A stretch of DNA of 64,000 nucleotides from an uncultured Treponema sp. (GCF_946187725.1 NZ_CAMHSK010000003.1:1-64000), one strand, 5' to 3'; shown: positions 49,852 through 59,498, numbered from the stretch's first letter. Program-made: numbers and translations. Notes: generated from the letters alone by a model not told the origin.

Positions 49852-50499
49852 ATGAAACACGAAAAACATGAACAAACCGAAGAAAATGTAAACGAGTCTG
49901 AGCAGAAAGCAACTGAGCAGACTTCAGAAAAAGCAGAAGAGGGCGCTTCTCAGGCTTCTGAATCTGCTGAAAAATCGGAAAGTTCTGAAGAGTCAAAAGA
50001 TTCCAAAGAATCTGCCGAAGCACCAAAAGAAAAGACCCCGGAAGAGCGGATTGCAGAACTTGAAAAAGAAAATGCTGACCTTAAAGATCAGCTCTTGCGT
50101 CGCGCTGCAGACTTCGACAACTACCGTAAGCGCATGATGCAGGAAAAACAGGATGCATTTGATTACGGCAATGCAAATCTCCTCAAAGACTTGCTTGATT
50201 CACTCGACAACTTTGACCGTACCCTTGATGCCGCAAAAGATGCAAAGGATGCAAAATCAATTGCTGACGGAATCCGTATGATTAACAAATCGCTCGTTAG
50301 CATGCTTGAAAATAAATACAATCTCGTCGCATTCGGAAAAGAGGGCGATGCTTTTGATCCTGATTTGCACGAGGCAATCGGTATGCAGGAAGGCAAAGTC
50401 AAAAAAGAAGAACTTGCCGCAGTCTATCTTAAAGGCTACAAACTCAAAGACAGGGTTATCCGCCACGCAAAAGTCATGGTGGTTAAGCCGGCTGAGTAA
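49852..50499 (+). CDS. grpE: Nucleotide exchange factor GrpE
   Basis: 215 residues. Releases ADP from DnaK during the Hsp70 cycle. A long Glu/Ser/Lys-rich N-terminal extension (residues 1-65) precedes the coiled coil (RIAELEKENADLKDQLLRRA) and the GrpE head with DFDNYRKRMMQEKQDAFDYG, LLDSLDNFDRTL, GDAFDPDLHEAIG and VIRHAKVMVVKP. AGGA upstream of the ATG. dnaK follows after 33 bases with its own RBS. Clear family member. Confidence 0.95.
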   Translation: MKHEKHEQTEENVNESEQKATEQTSEKAEEGASQASESAEKSESSEESKDSKESAEAPKEKTPEERIAELEKENADLKDQLLRRAADFDNYRKRMMQEKQDAFDYGNANLLKDLLDSLDNFDRTLDAAKDAKDAKSIADGIRMINKSLVSMLENKYNLVAFGKEGDAFDPDLHEAIGMQEGKVKKEELAAVYLKGYKLKDRVIRHAKVMVVKPAE

Positions 50500-50532
50500 A
50501 AATCGTAAATAATACTATAGGAGAACATAAAA

Positions 50533-52479
50533 ATGGGAAAGATTATTGGTATTGACTTGGGTACTACAAACTCTTGTGTTTCTGTAATGGAAAACGGTGA
50601 ACCAGTTGTTATTCAGAACTCTGAAGGTTTCCGCACAACTCCATCTATCGTTGGTTTTACTGCAAAAGGCGACCGTGTTGTAGGTCTTCCTGCTAAAAAC
50701 CAGATGGTCACAAACCCAAAAAACACAGTTTATTCTGTAAAACGACTTATCGGCCACAGATATTCAGAACTTTCTGGCGAAGCTACAAAACTTCCTTATG
50801 CAATCAAAGATAACGGTCAGGATGTCCGCGTTGAGGTTACGGAGAACGGCTCTAAAAAAGAGTTCAGCCCTCAGGAAATCTCAGCTTTCATCCTGCAGAA
50901 GATGAAGAAAACCGCTGAAGATTATCTTGGTCAGGAAGTCACAGAAGCCGTAATCACAGTTCCTGCTTACTTCAACGACTCTCAGCGTCAGGCTACAAAA
51001 GATGCCGGTAAAATCGCAGGTCTCGATGTAAAACGAATCATCAACGAACCGACTGCCGCAGCTCTTGCTTTCGGTTTTAACAAAGACCAGTCAAAAGAAA
51101 AGACAATCGCTGTTTATGACTTGGGTGGTGGTACATTCGATATTTCTATCCTTGAGCTTGCTGACGGCGTATTCGAAGTTAAATCAACAAACGGTGATAC
51201 TCACCTTGGTGGTGACGACTGGGACCGTGCTATCGTAAACTGGCTCATCGCAGGCTTCAAAGCTGACACAGGTATCGATTTGAGCGGAGACGCAATGGCT
51301 CTCCAGCGACTTCGTGATGAAGCAGAAAAAGCAAAAATCGCTCTTTCAAATCAGACAACTGTAGACATCAATCTTCCATTCATCACAGCTGATGCAACAG
51401 GACCAAAACACTTGCAGAGAAGCCTTTCTCGTGCAGAATTTGAAAAAATGACAGATGACCTCTTCGAGCGCACAAAGGAACCTTGTCGAAAGGCTCTCGC
51501 TGATGCAGGCATCTCAACAAGCGACATCGATGAAGTTCTCCTCGTTGGTGGTTCTTCACGAATGCCAAAAGTTCAGGAAATCGTAAAATCAATCTTCGGG
51601 AAAGAAGGTTCACGCGCTGTTAACCCGGATGAAGCTGTTGCAATCGGTGCAGCCGTTCAGGGCGGCGTTCTCCAGGGCGATGTAAAAGACATCCTCTTGC
51701 TCGATGTAACTCCACTTTCACTTGGTATCGAGACAATGGGCGGCGTTATGACAAAACTCATCGCTCGCAACACCACTATTCCTACAAAGAAGAGCCAGGT
51801 CTTCTCAACAGCAGCCGACGGACAGACAGCAGTTTCTATCCATGTCCTGCAGGGTGAGCGTGAGATGGCAAGCCAGAACCGCACTTTGGGCAATTTTGAC
51901 CTGGTCGGAATCCCTGCCGCTCCTCGTGGTGTTCCACAGATTGAAGTTACATTCGATATCGACGCAAACGGTATCGTCCATGTTTCTGCAAAAGACTTGG
52001 GAACAGGCAAAGAGCAGCACATCCAGATTACTTCTTCAAGCGGCTTGAGCGAAGAAGAAATCAACCGCATGGTAAAAGATGCTGAGGCAAACGCTGAGGC
52101 AGATAAAAAACAGCGTGAAGCAATCGATGTTAAGAATGAGGCAGACAGCCTTGTTTACCAGACAGAAAAGAGCATGAAAGAGCTTGGGGACAAAGTTAAG
52201 GGTGCTGACAAACAGGCAATTGATGATGCTGTTGCAGCCCTCAAAAAGGCTCTGGAAGGCGGAAATACAGAAGACATCAAGGCAAAAACAGAGGCTTTGA
52301 AGAACGCTTCATACAAAATTGCCGAAGAAGTCTACAAACAGCAGGGTGCAGCTGGTGCACAGCCGGGCGCTGACCCGAATGCACAGGCTGGTGCTGATGC
52401 CGGAAATGCTGGTGATGCCAATGGCGGCAGCAAATTCGACAAAGGCAGTGCCGACGATGTAGAGTACGAAGTACACTAA
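50533..52479 (+). CDS. dnaK: Molecular chaperone DnaK (Hsp70)
   Basis: 648 residues, typical Hsp70 length. The ATPase domain begins [20 protein letters not shown], with [37 protein letters not shown] and [15 protein letters not shown]. The linker/substrate-binding domain has [20 protein letters not shown] and the lid follows. The acidic C-terminal tail ends [24 protein letters not shown] 8 bases before the ATG. Two strong hairpins follow, then dnaJ. Confidence 0.98.
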   Translation: MGKIIGIDLGTTNSCVSVMENGEPVVIQNSEGFRTTPSIVGFTAKGDRVVGLPAKNQMVTNPKNTVYSVKRLIGHRYSELSGEATKLPYAIKDNGQDVRVEVTENGSKKEFSPQEISAFILQKMKKTAEDYLGQEVTEAVITVPAYFNDSQRQATKDAGKIAGLDVKRIINEPTAAALAFGFNKDQSKEKTIAVYDLGGGTFDISILELADGVFEVKSTNGDTHLGGDDWDRAIVNWLIAGFKADTGIDLSGDAMALQRLRDEAEKAKIALSNQTTVDINLPFITADATGPKHLQRSLSRAEFEKMTDDLFERTKEPCRKALADAGISTSDIDEVLLVGGSSRMPKVQEIVKSIFGKEGSRAVNPDEAVAIGAAVQGGVLQGDVKDILLLDVTPLSLGIETMGGVMTKLIARNTTIPTKKSQVFSTAADGQTAVSIHVLQGEREMASQNRTLGNFDLVGIPAAPRGVPQIEVTFDIDANGIVHVSAKDLGTGKEQHIQITSSSGLSEEEINRMVKDAEANAEADKKQREAIDVKNEADSLVYQTEKSMKELGDKVKGADKQAIDDAVAALKKALEGGNTEDIKAKTEALKNASYKIAEEVYKQQGAAGAQPGADPNAQAGADAGNAGDANGGSKFDKGSADDVEYEVH

Positions 52480-52481
52480 TA

Positions 52482-52555
52482 CCAAAAAATACATCCTTGT
52501 ATTTTTTGGCATAACGAGAAAATTCTGTTCAACTAACGGCAAACAGAATTTTCTC
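52482..52555 (+). terminator. Two tandem hairpins after dnaK
   Basis: CCAAAAAATACA-TCCT-TGTATTTTTTGG (52482-52509), a 12-bp stem, then GAGAAAATTCTGTT and AACAGAATTTTCTC (52516-52529, 52542-52555), a 14-bp stem followed by TCTTT. They should reduce transcription into dnaJ. Confidence 0.8.
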
Positions 52556-52624
52556 TCTTTGCTTCTACCCTGCCTCGTGCAGGGCATTCTTGTGTTGTAA
52601 CGAAATTATTTACGGAACAAAATC

Positions 52625-53776
52625 ATGGCTGGAAAAAGAGATTATTACGAAGTTTTAGGAATTCAGAAAAACGCTACTGAGGATGAAATTAAAAAGGCTT
52701 ACCGAAAGCTTGCTGTCAAGTATCATCCTGACCGAAATCCAGGGAATAAAGAGGCAGAAGAAAAGTTTAAGGAAGCCACTGAAGCGTATGAGATTCTTTC
52801 TGATGACCAGAAGCGTCCTATTTATGACCAGTATGGTTTTGCCGGCCTTGACGGAATGGGTGGCATGGGCGGCGGCGGTGGCGCTCAGTATTCACGCGCG
52901 TTCCATGACTTTTCAGACTTGTTTGGTGGAATGGGGGGCGGTGGCTTCTCAGACATTTTTGAGAATATCTTTGGTGGCGGTGGACGCTCTTCGCGCAGAA
53001 GACCGGATGAGCCGAGCCAGGGACAGAGCCTTCGCTACGATCTTAATATTTCTTTCAAAGATGCTGTTTACGGAACAAAAGCCGAAATCACATTCCAGCA
53101 TAATGAATCTTGTACTGAATGCCATGGAACAGGCGGTGCAAAAGGTGCAAAACGAAAGCCTTGTCCGACTTGTGGCGGTGCAGGTCAGGTTCGTCGTCAG
53201 GCAGGTTTTTTTGCAGTTCAGCAGACTTGTCCTGCCTGTGGTGGTGCCGGAACAAAAATCGACAATCCTTGTAAAAAATGCCGTGGTACAGGTTTTGAGA
53301 CTGTCACCAAAAAAATGTCTCTTACAATTCCCGCTGGCGTTGATGACGGAAAGCGAATCGCAATTCCGCGCATGGGCGATGCCGGTTCGAACGGCGGTCC
53401 GGCAGGTGATTTGATTGTCGTTCTTCATGTCGAGCAACACGAATATTTTGAGCGTGATGGCCGTGACTTGTATTGTGCGGTTCCTGTCACATTTGCTCAA
53501 GCTGCTTTGGGTGTTTCGCTTGACATTACATCTTTGGATGGCAAAAAAATCAAATTCGCGCTTCCAGCTGGAACTACAAACGGTAAGCTCTACAAAATCA
53601 AGGGGGAAGGCGTTCCTTATGCAGATTCCCGCAAAGGCGATTTGTATGTCAAAATTATCGTGCAGATTCCGACCCGCCTTACAAGCGAGCAGAAAAAACT
53701 CATGGAAGAATTCGCCCGCATTGAGAACGCAACAACATCTCCAAGCTGTGTGCCGCTGGCAAGCCTGAGCAGATAA
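52625..53776 (+). CDS. dnaJ: Molecular chaperone DnaJ (Hsp40)
   Basis: 383 residues. The J domain ([20 protein letters not shown], with the HPD in YHPDRNPGN) is followed by a Gly/Phe-rich region ([12 protein letters not shown]). The zinc finger has four CxxCxGxG-type repeats ([36 protein letters not shown]), and the substrate-binding C-terminal domain follows ([19 protein letters not shown]). It stimulates DnaK ATPase. A separate transcription unit is likely because of the hairpins behind dnaK. A shadow ORF of 243 residues in another frame is not a gene. Confidence 0.98.
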   Translation: MAGKRDYYEVLGIQKNATEDEIKKAYRKLAVKYHPDRNPGNKEAEEKFKEATEAYEILSDDQKRPIYDQYGFAGLDGMGGMGGGGGAQYSRAFHDFSDLFGGMGGGGFSDIFENIFGGGGRSSRRRPDEPSQGQSLRYDLNISFKDAVYGTKAEITFQHNESCTECHGTGGAKGAKRKPCPTCGGAGQVRRQAGFFAVQQTCPACGGAGTKIDNPCKKCRGTGFETVTKKMSLTIPAGVDDGKRIAIPRMGDAGSNGGPAGDLIVVLHVEQHEYFERDGRDLYCAVPVTFAQAALGVSLDITSLDGKKIKFALPAGTTNGKLYKIKGEGVPYADSRKGDLYVKIIVQIPTRLTSEQKKLMEEFARIENATTSPSCVPLASLSR

Positions 53777-53793
53777 GATAAGTTTATTATCAC

Positions 53794-53830
53794 AAACTGA
53801 CGAATATGTTTTTCGTCAGTTTTTTTTTAC
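53794..53830 (+). terminator. Rho-independent terminator of dnaJ
   Basis: AAACTGACGAA-TATGTTT-TTCGTCAGTTT, an 11-bp perfect stem followed by TTTTTTT. Confidence 0.9.
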
Positions 53831-53859
53831 TTGACTTTGAATAATATATTACATAAATT
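53831..53859 (+). promoter_or_regulatory. Promoter of the two-gene unknown module
   Basis: TTGACT, 17-base spacer, TAAATT; directly behind the dnaJ terminator. A strong AAGGAGGAG site precedes the ATG at 53881. Confidence 0.6.
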
Positions 53860-53880
53860 TATTTTAAGGAGGAGATTCTG

Positions 53881-54345
53881 ATGTTATATTTTTCAATTCC
53901 GTATGAAATACAAACAGTCGTCAAAAAAGAGTCTTCTCTTACAGGAAAATCAGTCAGAAAAATTCTGATTGAAAAACTATGGGGAGAGACAATTGAAAAA
54001 AACTTTTCCCCAGCTTTGCGTGCGAATCTTTCAAAACTCGAGGAAATCAAAGCTCTAAGAAAAAACTGGAATGGTAACAATTCGAAACCCATTTCAAAAA
54101 AAATTATAAAGAAAGCAAAGACTTTAATCATAGATTTGGAAAAACAACCTCAGATTTTTCCGACAGCGAACGACTCGATTCAGATTGAATATGACGGAGA
54201 AAATAATTCTTATCTTGAGCTTCAGATTACGAAAAAGAATAAACTTTCATATTATAAGGTAGACAAAAACGGCGTTGAGTCTACGGGATTTATTCGTTTC
54301 TCTCCTGTAGAATTGAACAATCTTGTAGGGGTGTTTTATGAATAA
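53881..54345 (+). CDS. Unknown protein, first gene of a two-gene accessory module
   Basis: 154 residues, AT-rich gene. N-terminus MLYFSIPYEIQTVVKKESSL; the central motif LRKNWNGNNSKPISKKIIKK (a W-N-G-x-x-S-x-P-I pattern followed by a helix) and then PTANDSIQIEYDGENNSYLE match the layout of a widespread small uncharacterised family ('W-[DN]-G-x(2)-A/S-x-P...I..A..hl...P.v.p..dg.i.lEw....leI'). No catalytic residues identified. It overlaps the next gene by 8 bases and has its own promoter. Could be part of a toxin-antitoxin-like or defence pair, which is only a guess from the pairing. Confidence 0.65.
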   Translation: MLYFSIPYEIQTVVKKESSLTGKSVRKILIEKLWGETIEKNFSPALRANLSKLEEIKALRKNWNGNNSKPISKKIIKKAKTLIIDLEKQPQIFPTANDSIQIEYDGENNSYLELQITKKNKLSYYKVDKNGVESTGFIRFSPVELNNLVGVFYE

Positions 54346-54670
54346 TACTTTCAACGATGCAGAGCTTTTATACAGAGCCGTTTATCCGCCGGAAATGAGT
54401 AAAATGTTTTGGAAAGATGGAAATCATGTTTCATCCGCAGCATTTCTTGATAAAAACGGACTTTCGGTTGAAAGGGGAAATTTCAGAACAGATAATGATG
54501 TTATAAATGAAATGAAAAAATTTTTTATCGGTAAAATAGTTTCTGTTTCTGTAAAACTCTGTAGAAATATTAATGCGTCTGTTTTATACAAGCCCACAAA
54601 AAGAAGCCTTTTTCATTCAGTGATAAAATTATTGTTCTTTCCCCCTCTCAGAGAAGATATTTGGCAATGA
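54338..54670 (+). CDS. Unknown protein, second gene of the two-gene module
   Basis: 110 residues. The N-terminal part (ELLYRAVYPPEM, then GNHVSSAAFLDKNGLSVER) fits the partner family that usually follows the W-N-G family: L-Y-R-x-V-x-P ... S-S-A-A-F ... G-L-S-V. The C-terminus (ASVLYKPTKRSLFHSVIKLL) keeps a basic segment with a single His. The start overlaps the upstream stop by 8 bases with GTAGGGG as RBS. Function unknown. Confidence 0.62.
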   Translation: MNNTFNDAELLYRAVYPPEMSKMFWKDGNHVSSAAFLDKNGLSVERGNFRTDNDVINEMKKFFIGKIVSVSVKLCRNINASVLYKPTKRSLFHSVIKLLFFPPLREDIWQ

Positions 54671-54783
54671 ATTGTAAAGTCGTTTATTGATTATTTTAGA
54701 CTAAATGGGCTTCTGTTGAAAACTTACAGATGATACTTTATAATTATTTTAATATAAGCGAAGGTTTATATTTTAGGGTAAAA

Positions 54784-56175
54784 ATGTTCTGTAAGTATTG
54801 TGGAAAAGAATTAGCTAATAATGTGAAATTTTGCTCAAAATGTGGCGGGAAACTTGTTTCTGAATTAAATGCCGTTGAAACAAAAATTAATGAAGCTACA
54901 GACAAATCTGACGAAGTCAAAGAAATAAAGTTTTGTAAATACTGCGGAAAACAATTGTCTGCAACAGCACAATTTTGCTCAAAATGTGGAAAACAACCTT
55001 CACCAATTTTAAATACGCAAATTGAAGATAAAAGTGAGAGTCCGAAAACACTCTCTGCAAAAACAGAGATAAATCAGATTCAAAAGAATTTGAATACAAC
55101 TGAGCATCCACAACAAAAACAGGAAGAGTCAGAAAATACTTCTATAAAGCTAAATGACAACGAAAAGCCTGAAACAGAAAAAGATTTCGATGTAACTCAA
55201 AAAATTGAAAAATTTTCCATTAGAAATCTGTTCGTTCAAGTTTTTAAATCTCATACACCAAAAGAAAGAGATGAGATTTTGAAAGCTGGTATTGTTTCAA
55301 ATGAAAATCTAGAAATCAAAAATGAAAGTTTCCAGCCCTGGCTTTATTCTCGTGTGTTCTTGATTTTGCTTGCAGTGTTTGGCGTTTTTGAAATCGGGCT
55401 TCTCAGTTTCCATAACTCAAATTTAATGCCGGCTGTAATGCTGATAGGTTCTTTGATGATTCCTTTTTCGCTTCTTACGATGTATTTTGAATTGAATGTT
55501 TATAAAGACATCAGCTTCTATAAAGTAATAGGTATCTTTCTTTTAGGCGGAGCCACTTCACTTTTGTTTACATTATTCTTGTATGCGATATTTCCAAGTG
55601 GGGAGAATTATGATTTTGCACATGCTTCTTTAATAAGTGTTGTTGAAGAAATAGGAAAAGCCTGCATTGTGATGATGTTGATAACTCGTAACAAAAATTA
55701 CACGGTTCTTCATGGACTTTTGATTGGCGGAGCAATTGGTTGTGGATTCGCAGTTTTTGAGAGTGCAGGTTATGCTTTCAATGTTTTCTTGGACGCTCAC
55801 GATTGGAATACTCGTGCAAATATGGTCAATGAATATCTTCCATGGTACTACCAATATCAATATGCGGATTCAATTGCTGAAATGAATTTCAACATTTTCT
55901 TGCGTTCTATTCTTTCGTTCGGCGGACACACAGCTTGGGCAGCGATAACAGGAGCGTCATTCGCCAAAGAAAAAACACTGAATTTTAATTTTATAAAGAT
56001 GTTCGCCGTCTGTTTTATTCTTCATGCGATTTGGGACACAAACACTCCAGCGGCTTATTTCAAGTTAATTATGCTTTGTATTGTAGCATGGGTTGTAATA
56101 GTATGGCAGATTTCGAAATTTGTGGATGAGAACTTTGTGGGGGAAGAAGGAAGTAAAAATGGGGAGGGTGAATAA
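54784..56175 (+). CDS. Zinc-ribbon PrsW-family intramembrane metalloprotease
   Basis: 463 residues. Two zinc ribbons at the N-terminus (CKYCGKELANNVKFCSKCG and CKYCGKQLSATAQFCSKCG) precede a long polar Glu/Lys/Thr linker and about eight membrane segments. PrsW motifs are intact: VVEEIGKACIVMM (EExxK), CGFAVFESAGY (FxxxE), FGGHTAWAAITGAS (HxxW) and LHAIWDTN (HxxxD). PrsW proteases cut membrane-bound regulators such as anti-sigma factors; the substrate here is unknown. ATG 54784 is chosen over 54730 because the zinc ribbon starts there and AGGG stands before it. Confidence 0.85.
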   Translation: MFCKYCGKELANNVKFCSKCGGKLVSELNAVETKINEATDKSDEVKEIKFCKYCGKQLSATAQFCSKCGKQPSPILNTQIEDKSESPKTLSAKTEINQIQKNLNTTEHPQQKQEESENTSIKLNDNEKPETEKDFDVTQKIEKFSIRNLFVQVFKSHTPKERDEILKAGIVSNENLEIKNESFQPWLYSRVFLILLAVFGVFEIGLLSFHNSNLMPAVMLIGSLMIPFSLLTMYFELNVYKDISFYKVIGIFLLGGATSLLFTLFLYAIFPSGENYDFAHASLISVVEEIGKACIVMMLITRNKNYTVLHGLLIGGAIGCGFAVFESAGYAFNVFLDAHDWNTRANMVNEYLPWYYQYQYADSIAEMNFNIFLRSILSFGGHTAWAAITGASFAKEKTLNFNFIKMFAVCFILHAIWDTNTPAAYFKLIMLCIVAWVVIVWQISKFVDENFVGEEGSKNGEGE

Positions 56176-56177
56176 AA

Positions 56178-56918
56178 ATGAGTAATTGTTTTAATGATGA
56201 TGAATACTTTGAAAAAGTTTTTGACTCGGCTAAAAACAGAATTGATTCATCCGATTATAAAAAAATAGAAAAAGCGTTTGAATTAGCTCATGATGTCCGT
56301 AAATTTGAAATTGAATTGTTTTGGAAACGCGGAACTTATTTTTGGGCTTTTATTTTGGCTTCGTTTACAGCGTATTTCATGCTCTTTGAAAAAATACTTG
56401 GAGATAAATGTCTTACACTTTGTACACTAATACGATTTCCATCTTTATCAAAAATTCTCCTTTTACTTCTTTCTTGCATGTGTTTTATATTCTGTATTTC
56501 ATGGGTTCTCATAAATAAAGGTTCTAAGTTTTGGCAGAAAAACTGGGAAGCCCATATTGATGTAATGGAAGATTTGTTTTCAGGAAAATTGTATAAAACG
56601 ATTCTGAATACTGAAACGGATGAATTTGATAAGTCTGCATTAAGAAAGTCTGCTTATGACTATTCTGTTACGAAGATTACAACTGTGACTTCAATAATTT
56701 TGATGGTTGTTTCTGCTGTTTTAAGTATATTTCATTTTATACTTTTATTTTTAAATAAAAGATTTTGTCAATTTGTCCAAAATAACGAACAAATATTTGC
56801 TAAAATCTTAGGAATTTTAATCAGTGCCTTAATTTTATTCTGTATTTATAAGTTGAAAGCTTGTAAAGGAAATCTTGAAGAAAAACAAAAACAAGGAAAA
56901 TGGCGACAAAGAAAATAA
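56178..56918 (+). CDS. RipA-like octameric membrane protein family (tentative)
   Basis: 246 residues with four membrane segments in two pairs (about residues 55-72, 95-114, 172-190 and 213-231). A charged N-terminal part contains ELAHDVRKFEIELFWKRGTY and then FWAFILASFTAYFML. The K-F-E-I-x-L-F-W-K-R-x-x-Y-F-W pattern before the first span is what I associate with the RipA family of membrane proteins first noted in Francisella, but I cannot check this. Two bases after the PrsW gene, probably co-transcribed. Confidence 0.55.
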   Translation: MSNCFNDDEYFEKVFDSAKNRIDSSDYKKIEKAFELAHDVRKFEIELFWKRGTYFWAFILASFTAYFMLFEKILGDKCLTLCTLIRFPSLSKILLLLLSCMCFIFCISWVLINKGSKFWQKNWEAHIDVMEDLFSGKLYKTILNTETDEFDKSALRKSAYDYSVTKITTVTSIILMVVSAVLSIFHFILLFLNKRFCQFVQNNEQIFAKILGILISALILFCIYKLKACKGNLEEKQKQGKWRQRK

Positions 56919-56936
56919 ATAGAAAGGGAGATAAGT

Positions 56937-58259
56937 ATGTTTTGTGTAAATTGTGGAAACAAATTAGATGACGATGCAGTTTTCTGTACGAATTGCGGGA
57001 AAAAACTAACAGCTGATGTCTCAAAAGAAGAAATCAGGTTCTGTATAAATTGCGGAAGCAAACTGGACGAAGATTCTGCATTTTGTTCGAACTGTGGGAA
57101 AAAGATTGAATTCAATGGTGTTTTTTCTACAGAAACAATACCAGACTCCTCAAAAATAGAGGCAACTCAAGAAAAGACAGAAAATGATATTCCAATAATT
57201 GCAGCATCTGAGAATTCATGCGAAGACAACCCTAAAACGATAGAAGAAATGAAAACTGGGGAAAATATACAATTAGGTGCTCTAGAAACTAAAACTTCTC
57301 CATTAGTAAATTTTGCAAACGACAAAACAATCGAAGAAAAAGCTGTAGCAACAAAAATCGACAAAATGGAAGACACTTCCGAAGTTACCTATCAAAAATC
57401 AGAAGTTCCTAACGATAAAAATGAACAATTAATTTCTGATGCACAGGTTTCCAAAAAAGGAAGTACAAAACAGGATATTCCAAATAAGGCTGAATCTATA
57501 AAGGAAAACATTCCAAAGACTTCTACTGAGGAAAAAGGAAGTTCTACATTTGCAATAGTTTTGATTATTGGTTTTATATTATCTTTAATTTTGGCATTTT
57601 TTATAGAAACAAGTAAAAATACTAAAAACAATAATTCAGCAGCTGAATATAATACAGGACTTAAAGTGGGCGATGTTATTCAAGAAAACGGAACTCCAAT
57701 TGCTGTGATTTTTAAGAAAGCATCAGGTGGACAACCAGCATTGGGTGTAGCATTAAGACAAAGTGATTCATTACAGTGGGCTAGCTGTCATTATGATTTT
57801 GAACCAGGTTATAGCAAAACAACTGTCTCTCAAGGATATGACAAAAGCATAAGAGGATTGCAAAATTTAACTGATGGACATGATGGTTATAAAATATTAT
57901 GTAATTCTGTGAATGATTGGCAAAAAAAAGGAAGCTATCCAGCTTTTGAGTATGCAGAGAATTATTCTGCGGGGAGTTTTACAGATTGGTATTTGCCGAC
58001 AGCTAATGAATTGTATTTTCTATATATAAATTTGGAAAAAGTGAACCAATCTCTTATGCAATGTGGCGGAAAAAAAATAAAAATCGTCCCCGGAAATATT
58101 TTTTATTGGACTTGCAACCAAGTAGAAAATACATCTTGGGCAGCTGTTTGTACGGATTTTTGTTATAGCATTGATTCCTCAAGGCAGAATGTCGGCGGAT
58201 GTAATCAGAAAGGTGGTGGATTTACAGTTCTTCCAATTCACAGAGTGTATGAAAAATAA
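56937..58259 (+). CDS. Zinc-ribbon membrane protein with DUF1566-like C-terminal domain
   Basis: 440 residues. Two zinc ribbons (CVNCGNKLDDDAVFCTNCG, CINCGSKLDEDSAFCSNCG) are followed by a Lys/Glu/Thr-rich linker to about residue 200. A single membrane span comes next (FAIVLIIGFILSLILAFFIE). The extracytoplasmic domain has DWYLPTANELYFLYINL and the ending VLPIHRVYEK, resembling DUF1566/Lcl C-terminal-like folds. It is the third gene of a run with the PrsW and RipA-like genes, and the ribbons are of the same type as in the PrsW protein, so they may work at the same membrane site. GGGAG precedes the ATG. Confidence 0.75.
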   Translation: MFCVNCGNKLDDDAVFCTNCGKKLTADVSKEEIRFCINCGSKLDEDSAFCSNCGKKIEFNGVFSTETIPDSSKIEATQEKTENDIPIIAASENSCEDNPKTIEEMKTGENIQLGALETKTSPLVNFANDKTIEEKAVATKIDKMEDTSEVTYQKSEVPNDKNEQLISDAQVSKKGSTKQDIPNKAESIKENIPKTSTEEKGSSTFAIVLIIGFILSLILAFFIETSKNTKNNNSAAEYNTGLKVGDVIQENGTPIAVIFKKASGGQPALGVALRQSDSLQWASCHYDFEPGYSKTTVSQGYDKSIRGLQNLTDGHDGYKILCNSVNDWQKKGSYPAFEYAENYSAGSFTDWYLPTANELYFLYINLEKVNQSLMQCGGKKIKIVPGNIFYWTCNQVENTSWAAVCTDFCYSIDSSRQNVGGCNQKGGGFTVLPIHRVYEK

Positions 58260-58315
58260 AGATGATAATCAAAATGGATTGCAAAAAATATGGTAAAAAA
58301 TAAATGGAGACCAAT

Positions 58316-58813
58316 ATGAAAAATAAGAAAATAATTTTTGCGATATTAGTTACATTACTATCATTTCTTCCACTTGCAGCAGAGGAATCACCTATGAAAG
58401 GATGGTATTATGAGCCTTCAATCCAACTAAACGGAAAGTACTTTACATTTTATTCAAAATCCTATAACGAGCAGGATGGCTATGCACTTGTGCTTGGCGA
58501 GAAGTTGCATTATTGGCTGTATGATACGCTTTCGTATCATAACGGCAATGCTTCTGAAATCTACAACAAGATTATTCCGAAGTGGGTTGAGAATATGGGG
58601 TATGTCATCGACTATGACAATATTCATGTATCAAATCCTAATACTGCACTTGCTTCATCTGTCCGTGCATTGATGAAACAGCGAGGAGCGAATATCAGTG
58701 TTACGCTTTGCACAAAAGAGAATTACAAGACAAATGTTGATTATGTCGTAATCAATGAATATTTGCCTGGTAAGGATTTATATAAAACAACCATATACTA
58801 TCTTTACCGATAG
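58316..58813 (+). CDS. Secreted protein, unknown
   Basis: 165 residues. The signal sequence MKNKKIIFAILVTLLSFLPLAA is followed by a small aromatic-rich domain (GWYYEPSIQLNGKYFTFYSK, ALVLGEKLHYWLYD). No family recognised. ATG 58316 (after GGAG in ATGGAG) is preferred to the track's 58304. The next gene, also secreted, follows after 21 bases. Confidence 0.65.
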   Translation: MKNKKIIFAILVTLLSFLPLAAEESPMKGWYYEPSIQLNGKYFTFYSKSYNEQDGYALVLGEKLHYWLYDTLSYHNGNASEIYNKIIPKWVENMGYVIDYDNIHVSNPNTALASSVRALMKQRGANISVTLCTKENYKTNVDYVVINEYLPGKDLYKTTIYYLYR

Positions 58814-58834
58814 TCCAATTTTGAAGGTAATTTT

Positions 58835-59353
58835 ATGAGAAAAATATTCACATGCTTTATGCTTTTGTTTGTCATGGGATTTTCTTTTGCAGAAGAAATA
58901 ACAAGCAAAAGTTTACACCGAAGTGGTGTATACGGTCAGAGTTTTGAGCTTGTAGAATATAGCGATGGAAACAAATGCCGACTTTTGCTGTATATGGCAG
59001 ACAACAAAAATACAAATAAATATGGCGTAACTTTCTATGATTCAACGCTGCCTACTGCATATTTTATTTGGTCTAAATGGTTCACAAGTCCAAGCGAATA
59101 CTCTAAAGCAATTGTGGCGAGCAAAACTTTTTTTGATGTTAGCATGGATTTGATATATCTTGCTGATATGAAAGATATTTGTGACATTGCACCTTGTTGT
59201 ACATCAATTCATTACGGAGTATCGGAGTCACGCAGCAAAGAAAAATATATTCATATTGAATATGATTGTTCTGATTTGGAGCTTTTGTTTGAAATAGCAG
59301 GTGCATACAACGCAAAAGGTCGTGATTATGTCATGCAGAAATATTTGAAATAA
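58835..59353 (+). CDS. Secreted protein, unknown
   Basis: 172 residues. Signal sequence MRKIFTCFMLLFVMGFSFAE. The mature part has mixed polar/aromatic strands (YGQSFELVEYSDGNKCRLLLY) and two Cys in CDIAPCC. No family recognised. Same AT-rich character and spacing as its neighbour, likely one operon. RBS GAAGG. Confidence 0.65.
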   Translation: MRKIFTCFMLLFVMGFSFAEEITSKSLHRSGVYGQSFELVEYSDGNKCRLLLYMADNKNTNKYGVTFYDSTLPTAYFIWSKWFTSPSEYSKAIVASKTFFDVSMDLIYLADMKDICDIAPCCTSIHYGVSESRSKEKYIHIEYDCSDLELLFEIAGAYNAKGRDYVMQKYLK

Positions 59354-59397
59354 TATAGAGAATCGTAATTTTTTTCCACTCCATGCTCAGAACTTAT

Positions 59398-59498
59398 GGG
59401 CTAGGGTATGGAGTACCGCCGAAGGCGTTCTGGAGAGAAACGGAAGAATGAGCGTTAGCGAAGTACGGAACACCCGACCCGAACGCAAGTGAGGGAAG
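59398..59498 (+). repeat. Structured GC-rich intergenic element (family member)
   Basis: GGGCTAGGGTATGGAGTACC, hairpin CGCC-GAA-GGCG, then GTTCTGGAGAG and a 38-base core starting at GAATGAGCG (59446-59483). The core is 37/38 identical to the complement of 28898-28935. It lies between two plus-strand genes. Confidence 0.7.

Noticed and set aside
52683-53414. 243-residue ORF on the plus strand overlapping dnaJ
   Set aside because: Out-of-frame shadow of dnaJ; no RBS, no recognisable domain, and the dnaJ frame carries all the family motifs.
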